From assembly GCF_021654455.1 (NCBI RefSeq), contig NZ_AP024276.1, forward strand, positions 1,054,001 to 1,118,000: DNA of 64,000 nucleotides, written 5' to 3'. The translations under genes and the position numbers were made by a program. This DNA is from Streptococcus parasuis. Lineage in GTDB: Bacteria > Bacillota > Bacilli > Lactobacillales > Streptococcaceae. The notes beneath the pieces are model-generated. The model had not been told where the DNA came from and did not search any database. It saw only the letters and a program-made list of their open reading frames with translations. Positions 27,536 through 36,134 of the stretch are shown here, piece after piece. Position 1 is the stretch's first letter; every line of letters starts with the position of its first letter.

Positions 27536-28600
27536 CTATTTTAGCTTTTCAAGAGAAAGGGCGACAACTCGGTCCATAGATGTAACAGTAGGATTGATTC
27601 GATATTTTAAGGATGAAGATTCAAAAAGTAAGTAAAGGAATTGATCCTCCACAAGGATTTGTTGCAAATATGGAGGAGCGACTAATTCCTTCTTTGGTAT
27701 AGACATATCTGTCAAGGTATCATACCCAGTAAAATCAAACCAAAGAATTTTTGAATCCTTATTACCATATGATTGAGAGAATAGAATTTGGTCTTCGTAT
27801 ACCACAATACCTTGTACCTGATCAGGAGTTTTAACGACAGTTAAAGGTTGATATAGCTCCGTCTCCTCGTCCTTATCGGCAGGAAAACCTGCTGGATCGA
27901 GTTGGTAAATTCCCAGATGACCGTGTTCGTCCTTATCAAAATAACCCACCAATAGCTTTTCCTGGTCGTAGGCCATATAAGAAGAACGCTCAACCTGATC
28001 CAGATTGAACTGATAGTCGAATGTAACCGGATCGTTAGTAGAAACAAAGTCATCCTCTTCAATGGTCTGCAAATCCAGTGCTGATACCTGTGCTGAACTC
28101 TCCTCATCAGTTGTCGTTACCCAAAGCCGTTCATTTTTTGAATCATAGGCCATACCACCAACATGACTAGTCGAAGGTAAGACAATGGTTTTGATATAGT
28201 CGCCGCTTTCCTTATCCAATACCCAGATGACTGAATTAACTTCTCCACCCTTACTGTAAGCTGATATTAGGACATACTTTTCCAGAAAGCTCAAACCTTG
28301 TGGCGTCATGTCCTCTGTCTGCTCTGTGTCTCCCCTGTCCTCACCTTTAGCTTGAATAGATTCCGATTGCACCAGACCAGGAATAACAAAGGTTGACTGA
28401 CTTTCTCTTGGAATCTTCTTGTAAAAATCTGGATAATAGGCCTCTAGCTCTGCATAAAAATCTTCCAAATCCTTACTAGCTGAATTTATATTTGTACCAT
28501 TTTCCTCCTCATATTTGGTTCCATTATATAATGAGTAACCATACAGCATTAGCCCACAAACGCCAATACATGCTAATAAAATAAAAAAATATTTTTTCAC
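27536..28600 (-). CDS. Membrane-anchored or secreted protein, beta-propeller-like, unknown function
   Basis: The 354-residue protein has a single N-terminal hydrophobic segment (FFILLACIGVCGLMLYGYSLY, residues about 5-25), then an acidic linker and an extracellular domain. Repeating units such as VIWVLDKESGDYIKTIVL, GGMAYDSKNERLWVTT and MAYDQEKLLVGYF look like blades of a YVTN/YncE-type beta-propeller. No catalytic or sorting motif is seen, and the Cys at residues 10 and 15 are not in a clear lipobox. It lies between parC and ilvE, after the parC terminator. Function is unknown; binding or scaffold roles are possible. Confidence 0.6.
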   Translation of the reverse strand: MKKYFFILLACIGVCGLMLYGYSLYNGTKYEEENGTNINSASKDLEDFYAELEAYYPDFYKKIPRESQSTFVIPGLVQSESIQAKGEDRGDTEQTEDMTPQGLSFLEKYVLISAYSKGGEVNSVIWVLDKESGDYIKTIVLPSTSHVGGMAYDSKNERLWVTTTDEESSAQVSALDLQTIEEDDFVSTNDPVTFDYQFNLDQVERSSYMAYDQEKLLVGYFDKDEHGHLGIYQLDPAGFPADKDEETELYQPLTVVKTPDQVQGIVVYEDQILFSQSYGNKDSKILWFDFTGYDTLTDMSIPKKELVAPPYLQQILVEDQFLYLLFESSSLKYRINPTVTSMDRVVALSLEKLK

Positions 28601-28638
28601 TTAAACTCTCCTCAAAGAACAATAGATATTAGTATATC

Positions 28639-28665
28639 AAAAAAGATTGTCAAATGACAATCTTT
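28639..28665 (-). terminator. Intrinsic terminator downstream of parC
   Basis: AAAGATTGTC and GACAATCTTT (28642-28665) make a 10-bp perfect stem with a 4-base loop and a minus-strand U tail. It lies about 115 bases after the parC stop; no gene is seen between. Confidence 0.85.
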
Positions 28666-28780
28666 CCAACTGTGATTACTAAATAATAATTTGACAAAAT
28701 ATGATGGAATGATATTTAAGTAAAATGATCTCCAATACATGCTTTAAAACCATAAAATAAGGATGTCAGATATTCAATAC

Positions 28781-31243
28781 CTAGCCCTTTTTATCAATCC
28801 AAGCATTAAATACTTCTTCATCAGAAATAGTATCCGAAATAAAGCTACCATTGCTAGTCCGCTCGGAGAAGCTAAGCTGAGTCACATCAACCTCATAATT
28901 CTTGCCTGTTTTAGACAAGACATGGAGCAGTTGACCAGTAGTTTGCTCCTCGACCTGACTAGTAAACAAATCAAAATCACCTTGGTCTGTCAAGACTGGA
29001 CCCGCCGCAAAGACACGGTGAGGCTTAGCCTTGAGTTCGCGAAGTACCTGCAAACCACGCTTGGCACGACTTGTCACAGGGATTTCCTCCACCGCCATCC
29101 GCTTCAAACTACCACGCTGAGTAAGGAGATAGACGGAGCTGGTATTACAGATGAAAGCCGCGGCCACCACATCCTCATCCTTGAGGTTGACCGCCTTGAC
29201 ACCAGCTGCCTTGGCACCGATGATTGGCACTTCTTCGATGTTAAATCGCAGAGCGTAGCCCTTTTCTGTCATGAGCATGATGTCATCCAAGACTACAGGC
29301 GATACAGTAATAACTATATCTTCTTCATCTTTGAGTTTGGCATACTTGGTTGACTTAGACTTGTAAGTCCGCCAAGGAGCAAACTCCTTCCGCTCCACAC
29401 GTTTAATTTGGCCAAATTTAGTCACCGCGAAATAAGTTCCCTCATCAAAATTCTCGACCAGTTCAGCGAAGATAATCTCTTCATTGGTATCAAAGTTCAT
29501 CAAGGTCTGGCTCAGGTGTTCACCAATGTCCTTCCAGCGAATATCTATCAGTTCATGGACAGGTCGGTAGATGACATTTCCAAGATTGGTAAAGAGCAAG
29601 AGGTGCTGGGTTGTCTTGGCATTCTGCAAGAAAATCAGCTGATCATCATCTCGCTTGCCCATTTCTTCTAGCGTTGAGGCATTGAAAGAACGAGGACTTG
29701 TACGTTTGATATAGCCTGCCTTAGTCACGCTGACAAAGGTTTCTTCTTCGACAATCAAGCTGGCGGTGTCAATTTCAATCGTTTCTGCCTGATCTTGCAA
29801 TTCGCTCAAACGAGGATTACCAAACTGCTTCTTGACCTCACGCAATTCCTTCTTCATAAGATTAAACATGGTCCGCTCATCGCCGATAATAGCTGCCAAG
29901 GTCTGAATCTGCTCGCGAAGGGCAGCTTCTTCATTTTCCAATATCACAATGTCGGTATTGGTCAAGCGGTAAAGTTGCAAGGTTACAATTGCCTCTGCCT
30001 GTTCCTCGCTGAAATCATAGCTGATTTTCAGATTTTCCTTGGCATCAGCCTTGTTTTCAGATGCACGGATAAGAGCAATGACTTCATCTAAGATGGAAAT
30101 GACACGGATTAAACCCTCAACGATGTGAAGACGTTTCTCTGCCTTTTCCTTGTCGAACTTAGAACGAGCAATGATAATCTCACGACGGTGGGCAATATAG
30201 CTAGACAGAATCTTCTGTAAGCCGACCTGACGCGGTGTGAAATTATCAATCGCCACCATATTGAAGTTGTAATTGATTTGTAAATCGGTGTACTTGTAAA
30301 GGTAGTTGAGAATGGTTTGCTCGTCGCTGTCTTTTTTCAGCTCAATGGCAATCCGCAGACCTGTACGGTCTGATTCATCACGCACCTCAGCAATACCAGG
30401 CACCTTGTTGTTGACACGGACATCATCAATCTTTTTAACCAGAACAGCCTTATTTACTTCGTACGGAATCTCCGTCACAATGATCTGTTTCTTTCCACCC
30501 TTCAGTTGTTCAATGTCACAACGGCTACGGACTGCGACACGGCCCTTTCCAGTTTCATAGGCTTTCTTGATTTCGTCAGCCCCTTGGATAATGGCACCTG
30601 TTGGGAAGTCAGGTCCAGGCAAGAACTCCATTAGCTTTTCTAACTTAGCAGTCGGATGATCAATCATGTAAACAACGGCATCGATGACCTCCGCCAGATT
30701 ATGCGGCGGGATGTCAGTCGCGTATCCTGCTGAAATTCCTGTCGCTCCATTAACCAAGAGATTAGGGAAGGCAGCTGGTAGCACAGTGGGTTCTTTTTCC
30801 GTATCGTCAAAGTTCCAGGCAAATGGTACTGTCTTTTTCTCGATGTCAGCCAGCAAATAACCTGCCATTTCCGACAGACGAGCCTCGGTGTAACGCATGG
30901 CCGCAGGCGGATCGCCGTCCATAGAACCGTTGTTACCGTGCATCTCCACCAAAATCTCGCGGTTTTTCCAGTCCTGACTCATGCGGACCATGGCATCATA
31001 AATAGAGGAATCACCGTGCGGGTGGAAATTCCCCATGATATTCCCGACAGACTTGGCAGACTTGCGGTAGCCCTTGTCAAACGTGTTGCCGTCCTTATTC
31101 ATGGAATAAAGAATCCGACGTTGCACGGGCTTTAGACCGTCACGAATGTCCGGCAGAGCCCGCTCCTGAATAATGTATTTGGAGTAGCGACCAAAGCGCT
31201 CTCCCATGATGTCCTCAAGGGACATATTTTGAATGTTAGACAT
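28781..31243 (-). CDS. parC: DNA topoisomerase IV subunit A
   Basis: ParC breaks and rejoins DNA to separate linked daughter chromosomes. The 820-residue protein has the catalytic Tyr in [11 protein letters not shown] near residue 118 and five or six C-terminal blades that wrap DNA. In the quinolone-resistance region [12 protein letters not shown], Ser79 and Asp83 are the wild-type residues, so no classic ParC resistance change is seen. The start at 31243 ([17 protein letters not shown]) fits the family, yet no Shine-Dalgarno is visible: TATCTTAATTT from a repeat element precedes ATG directly. ParE lies 1.8 kb upstream, with a broken Fic gene and two small genes between. Confidence 0.96.
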   Translation of the reverse strand: MSNIQNMSLEDIMGERFGRYSKYIIQERALPDIRDGLKPVQRRILYSMNKDGNTFDKGYRKSAKSVGNIMGNFHPHGDSSIYDAMVRMSQDWKNREILVEMHGNNGSMDGDPPAAMRYTEARLSEMAGYLLADIEKKTVPFAWNFDDTEKEPTVLPAAFPNLLVNGATGISAGYATDIPPHNLAEVIDAVVYMIDHPTAKLEKLMEFLPGPDFPTGAIIQGADEIKKAYETGKGRVAVRSRCDIEQLKGGKKQIIVTEIPYEVNKAVLVKKIDDVRVNNKVPGIAEVRDESDRTGLRIAIELKKDSDEQTILNYLYKYTDLQINYNFNMVAIDNFTPRQVGLQKILSSYIAHRREIIIARSKFDKEKAEKRLHIVEGLIRVISILDEVIALIRASENKADAKENLKISYDFSEEQAEAIVTLQLYRLTNTDIVILENEEAALREQIQTLAAIIGDERTMFNLMKKELREVKKQFGNPRLSELQDQAETIEIDTASLIVEEETFVSVTKAGYIKRTSPRSFNASTLEEMGKRDDDQLIFLQNAKTTQHLLLFTNLGNVIYRPVHELIDIRWKDIGEHLSQTLMNFDTNEEIIFAELVENFDEGTYFAVTKFGQIKRVERKEFAPWRTYKSKSTKYAKLKDEEDIVITVSPVVLDDIMLMTEKGYALRFNIEEVPIIGAKAAGVKAVNLKDEDVVAAAFICNTSSVYLLTQRGSLKRMAVEEIPVTSRAKRGLQVLRELKAKPHRVFAAGPVLTDQGDFDLFTSQVEEQTTGQLLHVLSKTGKNYEVDVTQLSFSERTSNGSFISDTISDEEVFNAWIDKKG

Positions 31244-31246
31244 AAA

Positions 31247-31302
31247 TTAAGATACAAAGGGACGATTCAGTCCCGTGTTCAGTTAGACAGACTAGCTGAA
31301 CA
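31247..31302 (-). repeat. Short variant of the structured intergenic repeat before parC
   Basis: On the plus strand it reads TTAAGATACAAAG, then a small hairpin GGGAC/GTCCC, then CGTGTTCAGTT. The two end boxes are those of copies A-C near prfA; the middle is reduced. GTTCAG and CTGAAC also pair further out. It abuts the parC start codon. Confidence 0.5.
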
Positions 31303-31444
31303 TTCCTTTCTTTGTTTCTTGGTGAGTAGTTAAATTTTCTTTCTTTTTTATTTTTTTTGATAATCGCCTTAAGTAGTGAGAACGGAAGAGACCTTATATA
31401 GCAATTTCTATTGCTATATCCTTAGCTAAACATTAGTTCTTTAC

Positions 31445-31897
31445 CTAAGTTCTCTGATAAAAGAAAGCAATCATATCCCCTACTCTATCATAAAGATTAT
31501 CATCAACATATGCTAATTTCTCAATTTCTAGTTCCTCATCATCAATCAAATTTTCTTGATAAGCTTGAGCATATTCACCACACGATTTTAGATAATCCAT
31601 TATTAAAACTAACTCTTGCTTCTGTTGAGAAGAAAGGACTTTTCCTTTATAGAGAGTCTCCTTTATGAATCGACAGTAGTTTGAGTGCTCTTCACACCAA
31701 TTGACATTGCCATTTGCTTGAGCTTCCCAGCGAAGTTTTTCTAATTGTCGAAGTAATTCACCTTGTAAAGTAGAAGAAATCCCGTATTTAGGCACATCTG
31801 CTCGCCAAATTGAACGTAGAACCTCTGTATGCTGAGAAGCATACGGAACTTTCTTAAGTTGCTCGATAGTTGGCTTTTTTCTTAAAAACTTTAGCAT
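31445..31897 (-). CDS. Hypothetical protein between parE and parC
   Basis: The 150-residue, mostly helical soluble protein has many charged residues. I do not recognise a domain. Visible features are a basic start (LKFLRKKPTIEQLKK), conserved-looking Trp and Cys in NVNWCEEHSNYC, and an acidic C-terminal half. No signal peptide or membrane segment is present. Its ATG follows the stop of the DUF1232 gene after two bases, so the two are translationally coupled and probably work in the same process. Confidence 0.6.
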   Translation of the reverse strand: MLKFLRKKPTIEQLKKVPYASQHTEVLRSIWRADVPKYGISSTLQGELLRQLEKLRWEAQANGNVNWCEEHSNYCRFIKETLYKGKVLSSQQKQELVLIMDYLKSCGEYAQAYQENLIDDEELEIEKLAYVDDNLYDRVGDMIAFFYQRT

Positions 31898-31899
31898 AG

Positions 31900-32403
31900 C
31901 TACTCTTCTGCCTTCCGTTGACTTGCTTGCCAGTTTCTAAAATCATCAACATCTGACTTAACTAGTTTCAAACAAGCATTTAAGACAAAAGCATCATCTA
32001 AGAGTCCAGGTCCAAATAGAAAATCCGGAAGGACATCTAGCGGACTAAAGAAATAAATCAAGGCTCCAGTAATCGCTAGTAAGGTACTTTTTGGAATTGC
32101 AGTATATTCACGCTTTATAAAACTACGTAATAAAGAAATGAAACCTGGAATTGCTGCAAATTTGTCCCCACTAAAAGGTAAACGAGCCAATTTTCGTTCA
32201 GTGTTTTGTAAGAAATGTTCTAATTTTCCCTCATCCGAGAGTAAATTCTCTGCTCGTTGTTTTGTTTTAGATGACTTCCAACTTTCTAAAGCCTGATCAA
32301 ATTTTTCTTCCAGTTCTTTTTTATTCTTAAAAGGCTTGTGTATCATGGACCATTGCTGCAAACGGTCAGTTAATTGTTTTTTTATTGTTACTCGTAATGG
32401 CAT
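31900..32403 (-). CDS. DUF1232 (YkvA-type) protein
   Basis: The 167-residue protein has a single hydrophobic hairpin region typical of DUF1232: IPKSTLLAITGALIYFFSPLDVLPDFL near residues 98-125, ending in the family hallmark SPLDVLPD and LLDDAFVL. It probably associates with the membrane. The role of the family is unknown. The N-terminal 90 residues are charged and helical. It lies downstream of the Fic pseudogene and is coupled to the next gene. Confidence 0.78.
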   Translation of the reverse strand: MPLRVTIKKQLTDRLQQWSMIHKPFKNKKELEEKFDQALESWKSSKTKQRAENLLSDEGKLEHFLQNTERKLARLPFSGDKFAAIPGFISLLRSFIKREYTAIPKSTLLAITGALIYFFSPLDVLPDFLFGPGLLDDAFVLNACLKLVKSDVDDFRNWQASQRKAEE

Positions 32404-32433
32404 AAGTCACCTCACTTTATTTATCGTTACATT

Positions 32434-33051
32434 TTACAAATCCTCAGTACGATAAAGGTTATAACCCTCATAGTAATAAGAATGGCCGGTGCCTTCGAAA
32501 TAAGTAGCTTGACCAAGATCATCAGTCAAAGAATGTAGCAAGAGGTATTTGAGTTCACCTGTTGATACATGACTTCTAATCATCGCATTGAAACATTCAT
32601 CTTTATCAATACTATTCCAATCAACCACCTTGCCCAAACTATCCCTTAGCATACAATCCAACCAGATACGCATACTGCGTCCATTTCCTTCTCAGAATGG
32701 ATGTGCAATGTTCATATCCGCATATTTTTCAACGATTTCGTCAAAGGTTTCATGAGGTAGCTTGTCAATATAGGCCAAAGACTGATCCAGAAAGATTCGT
32801 GGAGCGAATTGAAAATTATCTTTGGCAATGTTGACATCACGAATTTTCCCTGCAAAGTCGTAAATATCATTAAATAAAGCCTGATGAATGTGTACCAAAC
32901 CTGCAAATGTCCCAACATCTATTTTGAATAACTGACCTGTTTCGAACAGTTGAGCTGCTTTTTTCTTACTGATTTGTTCTTGAAGACGGGCTAATTCAGC
33001 CGAATTTTCAATCCCCAATTTATTTTCTAAAACCATATGGCATCTCAACAT
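32434..33051 (-). pseudogene. Fic-domain protein (class III type), interrupted by an in-frame stop
   Basis: Fic proteins usually transfer AMP to target proteins. Reading the minus strand from 33051 gives a Fic N-terminus (LARLQEQISKKKAAQLFETG; IYDFAGKIRDVNIAKDNFQF) up to IAHPF. A TGA at 32692-32694 follows, then EGNGRSMRIWLD in the same frame. The motif is therefore HPF-stop-EGNGR, where relatives have HPFREGNGR; CGA to TGA is a single transition. The rest runs on intact and ends with SYYYEG, which fits the (S/T)xxxE(G/N) inhibitory motif placed at the C-terminus in class III enzymes. The whole frame is about 205 codons, normal for this class. It starts 8 bases after parE. A start at 33036 is equally possible. 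Confidence 0.88.
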
Positions 33052-33058
33052 CCATAGA

Positions 33059-35008
33059 TTATTTGGTAAATACAGTTGCTTCTTCCAAAGTAAATGTTAC
33101 ATTATCCTCTATCCACTTACGGCGTGGCTCGACCTTGTCCCCCATAAGGACAGATACACGGCGTTCCGCACGCGCCAAATCTTCAATCGTCACACGAATC
33201 AGGGTTCTAGTCTCAGGGTTCATGGTCGTTTCCCAGAGCTGATCAGCATTCATTTCACCAAGACCTTTATAGCGTTGGAGGGTTGAGCCTTTGCCAAAAT
33301 CCTTGCGGAGATCTTCTAGCTCTCCATCAGACCAAGCGTAGGCAATCTTTTCTGTCTTCCCTTTTCCTTTAGACATCTTATATAAAGGAGGCAATGCAAT
33401 ATAAACTCGCCCTGCTTCTACTAAGGGTCTCATATAGCGATAAAAGAATGTTAACAATAGCGTCTGAATATGGGCACCATCTGTATCCGCATCGGTCATG
33501 ATAATAATCTTGTCATAGTTGACATCTTCCAGCGTAAAGTCTGATCCAACACCTGCACCAATTGTATAAATCATGGTGTTGATTTCTTCGTTTTTGAGGA
33601 TGTCCGCCATTTTTGCCTTGGCTGTGTTGATAACCTTACCGCGCAAAGGTAAAATGGCTTGGAACTTGCGGTCACGGCCTTGTTTGGCAGAGCCTCCGGC
33701 TGAATCTCCCTCGACCAGATAGAGTTCGTTTTTGGCTGGATTTTTAGACTGGGCTGGAGTTAGCTTACCTGACAGAAGCCCCTTATCCTTCTTGTTTTTC
33801 TTACCGTTTCGGGATTCGTCTCGGGCTTTACGTGCCGCTTCACGCGCGTCACGCGCCTTAATGGCTTTACGAACTAGATTTGAAGCTAATTCCCCATTTT
33901 CCAAAAGGAAGAACGTTAATTTCTCTGAAACGATTCCATCTACAATCGGACGGGCAAGTGGGCTTCCAAGTTTATCTTTAGTTTGACCTTCAAATTGAAG
34001 ATGTTCTTCCGGAACGAGAACTGACAAGACAGCTGACAAGCCTTCACGGTAGTCAGAGCCTTCCAAGTTCTTGTCCTTTTCCTTGAGCAAGTTGGTCTTG
34101 CGGGCATAGTCGTTCATAGCCTTGGTAATAGCAAGTTTCAATCCTGTCTCATGAGTACCACCATCCTTGGTACGAACATTGTTTACAAATGAGAGTATGT
34201 TATCTGAATAGCCATCATTGTACTGCATGGCTACTTGTACTTGAAAACCAGATTCTTCACCTTCAAAATAGAGGACTGGTGTCAGAGTTTCCTTGTCTTC
34301 ATTTAAATAAGATACAAAATCCTGAACACCATTTTCGTAGTGATACTCTTCTTGTTCACCAGTTCGCTCATCTTTCAAGGTCATCGTCACTTGCTTGAGC
34401 AAGAAGGCAGATTCCTTCAACCGCTCTGCAATGGTATTAAATTTAAAATCAATTGTTGAGAAAATGGTATCGTCAGGCATAAAGGTAACTTTGGTACCTG
34501 TTTTTGATTTTGGTGCACTACCAATTTTTTTCAAGGTAGTAACAGGCTTACCTCCCTGCTCAAAGCGTTGTTTATAAACTGCACCATCACGGGTAATTTC
34601 CACTTCTAACCAACTAGATAGGGCATTAACCACCGAAGAACCAACCCCATGCAGACCACCTGACGTTTTATACCCACCTTGGCCAAACTTACCACCTGCA
34701 TGGAGAACGGTGAAGATGACTTCAACTGTTGGCTTGCCTGTAGCATGCATACCAACTGGCATACCGCGACCACAGTCTGTTACGGATAAACTCCCATCTT
34801 TATGAATCGTTACTTCAATTCTATTCCCGAATCCAGACAATGCTTCATCTACCGCATTATCGACAATCTCCCAAACCATATGGTGTAGACCGTTGCCGTC
34901 TGTTGATCCGATATACATGCCGGGACGTTTACGAACAGCATCTAACCCTTCCAAGACCTGAATGGCATCATCGTTATAATTATTAATATCAATCTCTTTC
35001 TTAGCCAA
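33059..35008 (-). CDS. parE: DNA topoisomerase IV subunit B
   Basis: ParE is the ATPase subunit that drives strand passage by topoisomerase IV. The 649-residue protein has the GHKL ATP site (EIVDNAVDEALSG near residues 47-59, GRGMPVGMH, GGLHGVGSSVVNALS). The TOPRIM metal site follows (EGDSAGGSAKQGRDR, and DADTDGAHIQTLLL later). EGDSAGG and PLRGKVIN, where quinolone-resistance changes occur, are intact. The start at 35008 (MAKKEIDINNYNDDAIQVLEG) is typical. It is divergent from plsY and followed at once by the Fic pseudogene. Confidence 0.96.
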   Translation of the reverse strand: MAKKEIDINNYNDDAIQVLEGLDAVRKRPGMYIGSTDGNGLHHMVWEIVDNAVDEALSGFGNRIEVTIHKDGSLSVTDCGRGMPVGMHATGKPTVEVIFTVLHAGGKFGQGGYKTSGGLHGVGSSVVNALSSWLEVEITRDGAVYKQRFEQGGKPVTTLKKIGSAPKSKTGTKVTFMPDDTIFSTIDFKFNTIAERLKESAFLLKQVTMTLKDERTGEQEEYHYENGVQDFVSYLNEDKETLTPVLYFEGEESGFQVQVAMQYNDGYSDNILSFVNNVRTKDGGTHETGLKLAITKAMNDYARKTNLLKEKDKNLEGSDYREGLSAVLSVLVPEEHLQFEGQTKDKLGSPLARPIVDGIVSEKLTFFLLENGELASNLVRKAIKARDAREAARKARDESRNGKKNKKDKGLLSGKLTPAQSKNPAKNELYLVEGDSAGGSAKQGRDRKFQAILPLRGKVINTAKAKMADILKNEEINTMIYTIGAGVGSDFTLEDVNYDKIIIMTDADTDGAHIQTLLLTFFYRYMRPLVEAGRVYIALPPLYKMSKGKGKTEKIAYAWSDGELEDLRKDFGKGSTLQRYKGLGEMNADQLWETTMNPETRTLIRVTIEDLARAERRVSVLMGDKVEPRRKWIEDNVTFTLEEATVFTK

Positions 35009-35134
35009 ATTTGACCTCCATACTTATCATCTTTTCTATATTACAAGTTTTTTTGTATTTTTGCAAAATATTTCTGTTCTTTTCCGGTGCAACAAGATAA
35101 TTAGTGTCCAATTCAAAATTCTTGATAAAAAATA

Positions 35135-35143
35135 TGCTATAAT
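35135..35143 (+). promoter_or_regulatory. Extended -10 promoter of plsY (leaderless type)
   Basis: TGC then TATAAT (35138-35143), exactly 6 bases, then ATG at 35150. There is no Shine-Dalgarno and no good -35 box, so the mRNA probably starts at the ATG. Confidence 0.55.
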
Positions 35144-35149
35144 GAAACT

Positions 35150-35791
35150 ATGTTAAAGATTGTATTACTATTCATTACTGCCTACTTATTAGGCTCAATA
35201 CCTTCTGGTCTTTGGATTGGTCAAGCGTTTTTTAATATCAATATTCGTGACCATGGATCTGGCAATACGGGAACAACTAATACATTTCGGATTCTGGGAC
35301 CAAAAGCAGGGACAGTTGTATTTATTGTTGATTTCTTAAAAGGAACCTTAGCAGCCCTTTTACCTATTCTCTTCCATGTGCAAGACATTTCACCAATCGT
35401 TTTCGGTCTTCTAGCTGTTCTAGGACATACCTTCCCAATTTTTGCTCAATTTAAGGGTGGGAAGGCTGTTGCTACGTCTGCAGGAATGCTTTTGGGAGTT
35501 GCACCTGCATTTTGCCTTTATCTAGTAATCATTTTCGCAGTATCCCTTTATTTGACGTCTATGGTCTCTTTCTCCAGTGTCTTTTCAGCCGGCTTAGCCA
35601 TTTTGGGAGTCTTAGTGTTTCCAGCGTTTGACTTCCTATTTATTGAATATGATTGGTTATTTACACTGATTATTGTCTTTCTCGGACTCTTTGTGATTAT
35701 CCGTCATAAAGAAAATATCAAACGATTTCTTCGCAAAGAAGAAAATTTGGTTCCCTTTGGATTGAACCTAACGAAACAAAAGAAAAAATAG
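35150..35791 (+). CDS. plsY: Glycerol-3-phosphate acyltransferase PlsY
   Basis: PlsY moves an acyl group from acyl-phosphate to glycerol 3-phosphate, the first committed phospholipid step, in the cytoplasmic membrane. The 213-residue protein has about five membrane helices and the three family loops: [11 protein letters not shown] near residues 16-26 with [15 protein letters not shown] near 34-48, [18 protein letters not shown] near 98-115, and [10 protein letters not shown] near 183-192. The basic tail is usual. It is divergent from parE, as in many Firmicutes. No ribosome site is visible; see the promoter entry. Confidence 0.95.
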   Translation: MLKIVLLFITAYLLGSIPSGLWIGQAFFNINIRDHGSGNTGTTNTFRILGPKAGTVVFIVDFLKGTLAALLPILFHVQDISPIVFGLLAVLGHTFPIFAQFKGGKAVATSAGMLLGVAPAFCLYLVIIFAVSLYLTSMVSFSSVFSAGLAILGVLVFPAFDFLFIEYDWLFTLIIVFLGLFVIIRHKENIKRFLRKEENLVPFGLNLTKQKKK

Positions 35792-35811
35792 TTTAATCAA
35801 ATACCTCTTAC

Positions 35812-35850
35812 ACCCTTATTTGGACCCTCGGCCTAGTAAGGGTTTTATTA
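35812..35850 (+). terminator. Intrinsic terminator of plsY
   Basis: ACCCTTA (35812-35818) and TAAGGGT (35837-35843) pair across an 18-base loop that has some inner pairing and are followed by TTTATT. It lies 20 bases past the plsY stop. Confidence 0.7.
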
Positions 35851-36119
35851 TGGAAAAACATAGTCATCTGAATTAATACTCTACGAGAGTGACTTGTTTC
35901 GCAAGTCATATTTCTAACCTAGAAAAGCCTCAAGGTTGCTCTAGCTACCTGTACCAAAGTCCAGGTCTGAAAGCATTTCATCCGACTAAACAACAATTGA
36001 AACCAGCCTCACACTTCCCAAGTAACGGAAATCTAACATCCCAAAATACTGGTAGAATCTTGAACACCACACCTAGGTTTAACGTATTAAACTTTTTGGT
36101 AGATTTGAAAATTCATTTT
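35851..36119. other. Non-coding interval with small hairpins
   Basis: Between the plsY terminator and the next promoter I see no credible gene. The in-frame extension of the next gene through this region has no ribosome site or family-like sequence. CTCT/AGAG and a 7-bp perfect hairpin TGACTTG/CAAGTCA lie near 35880-35910 and may belong to a dispersed repeat. Nothing else stands out. Confidence 0.4.
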
Positions 36120-36128
36120 TGTTATACT
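36120..36128 (+). promoter_or_regulatory. Extended -10 promoter of a leaderless-type gene
   Basis: TGT then TATACT (36123-36128), exactly 6 bases, then ATG at 36135, with no Shine-Dalgarno. The geometry is the same as at plsY and the LysR gene. Confidence 0.5.
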
Positions 36129-36134
36129 AATTGT

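Noticed and set aside
28763..29353. 196-codon plus-strand frame opposite parC
   Set aside because: It lies antisense to the conserved parC C-terminal domain with no promoter, ribosome site or family likeness; it is a shadow of parC codon bias.
32692..32694. TGA inside the Fic motif as selenocysteine or programmed read-through
   Set aside because: The position is an Arg in relatives, no SECIS-like stem follows and streptococci lack the selenocysteine machinery as far as known. A nonsense mutation is simpler.
35889..36134. 82-codon N-terminal extension of the hypothetical gene at 36135
   Set aside because: It crosses hairpins and low-complexity sequence, has no ribosome site and composition unlike the rest of the gene.
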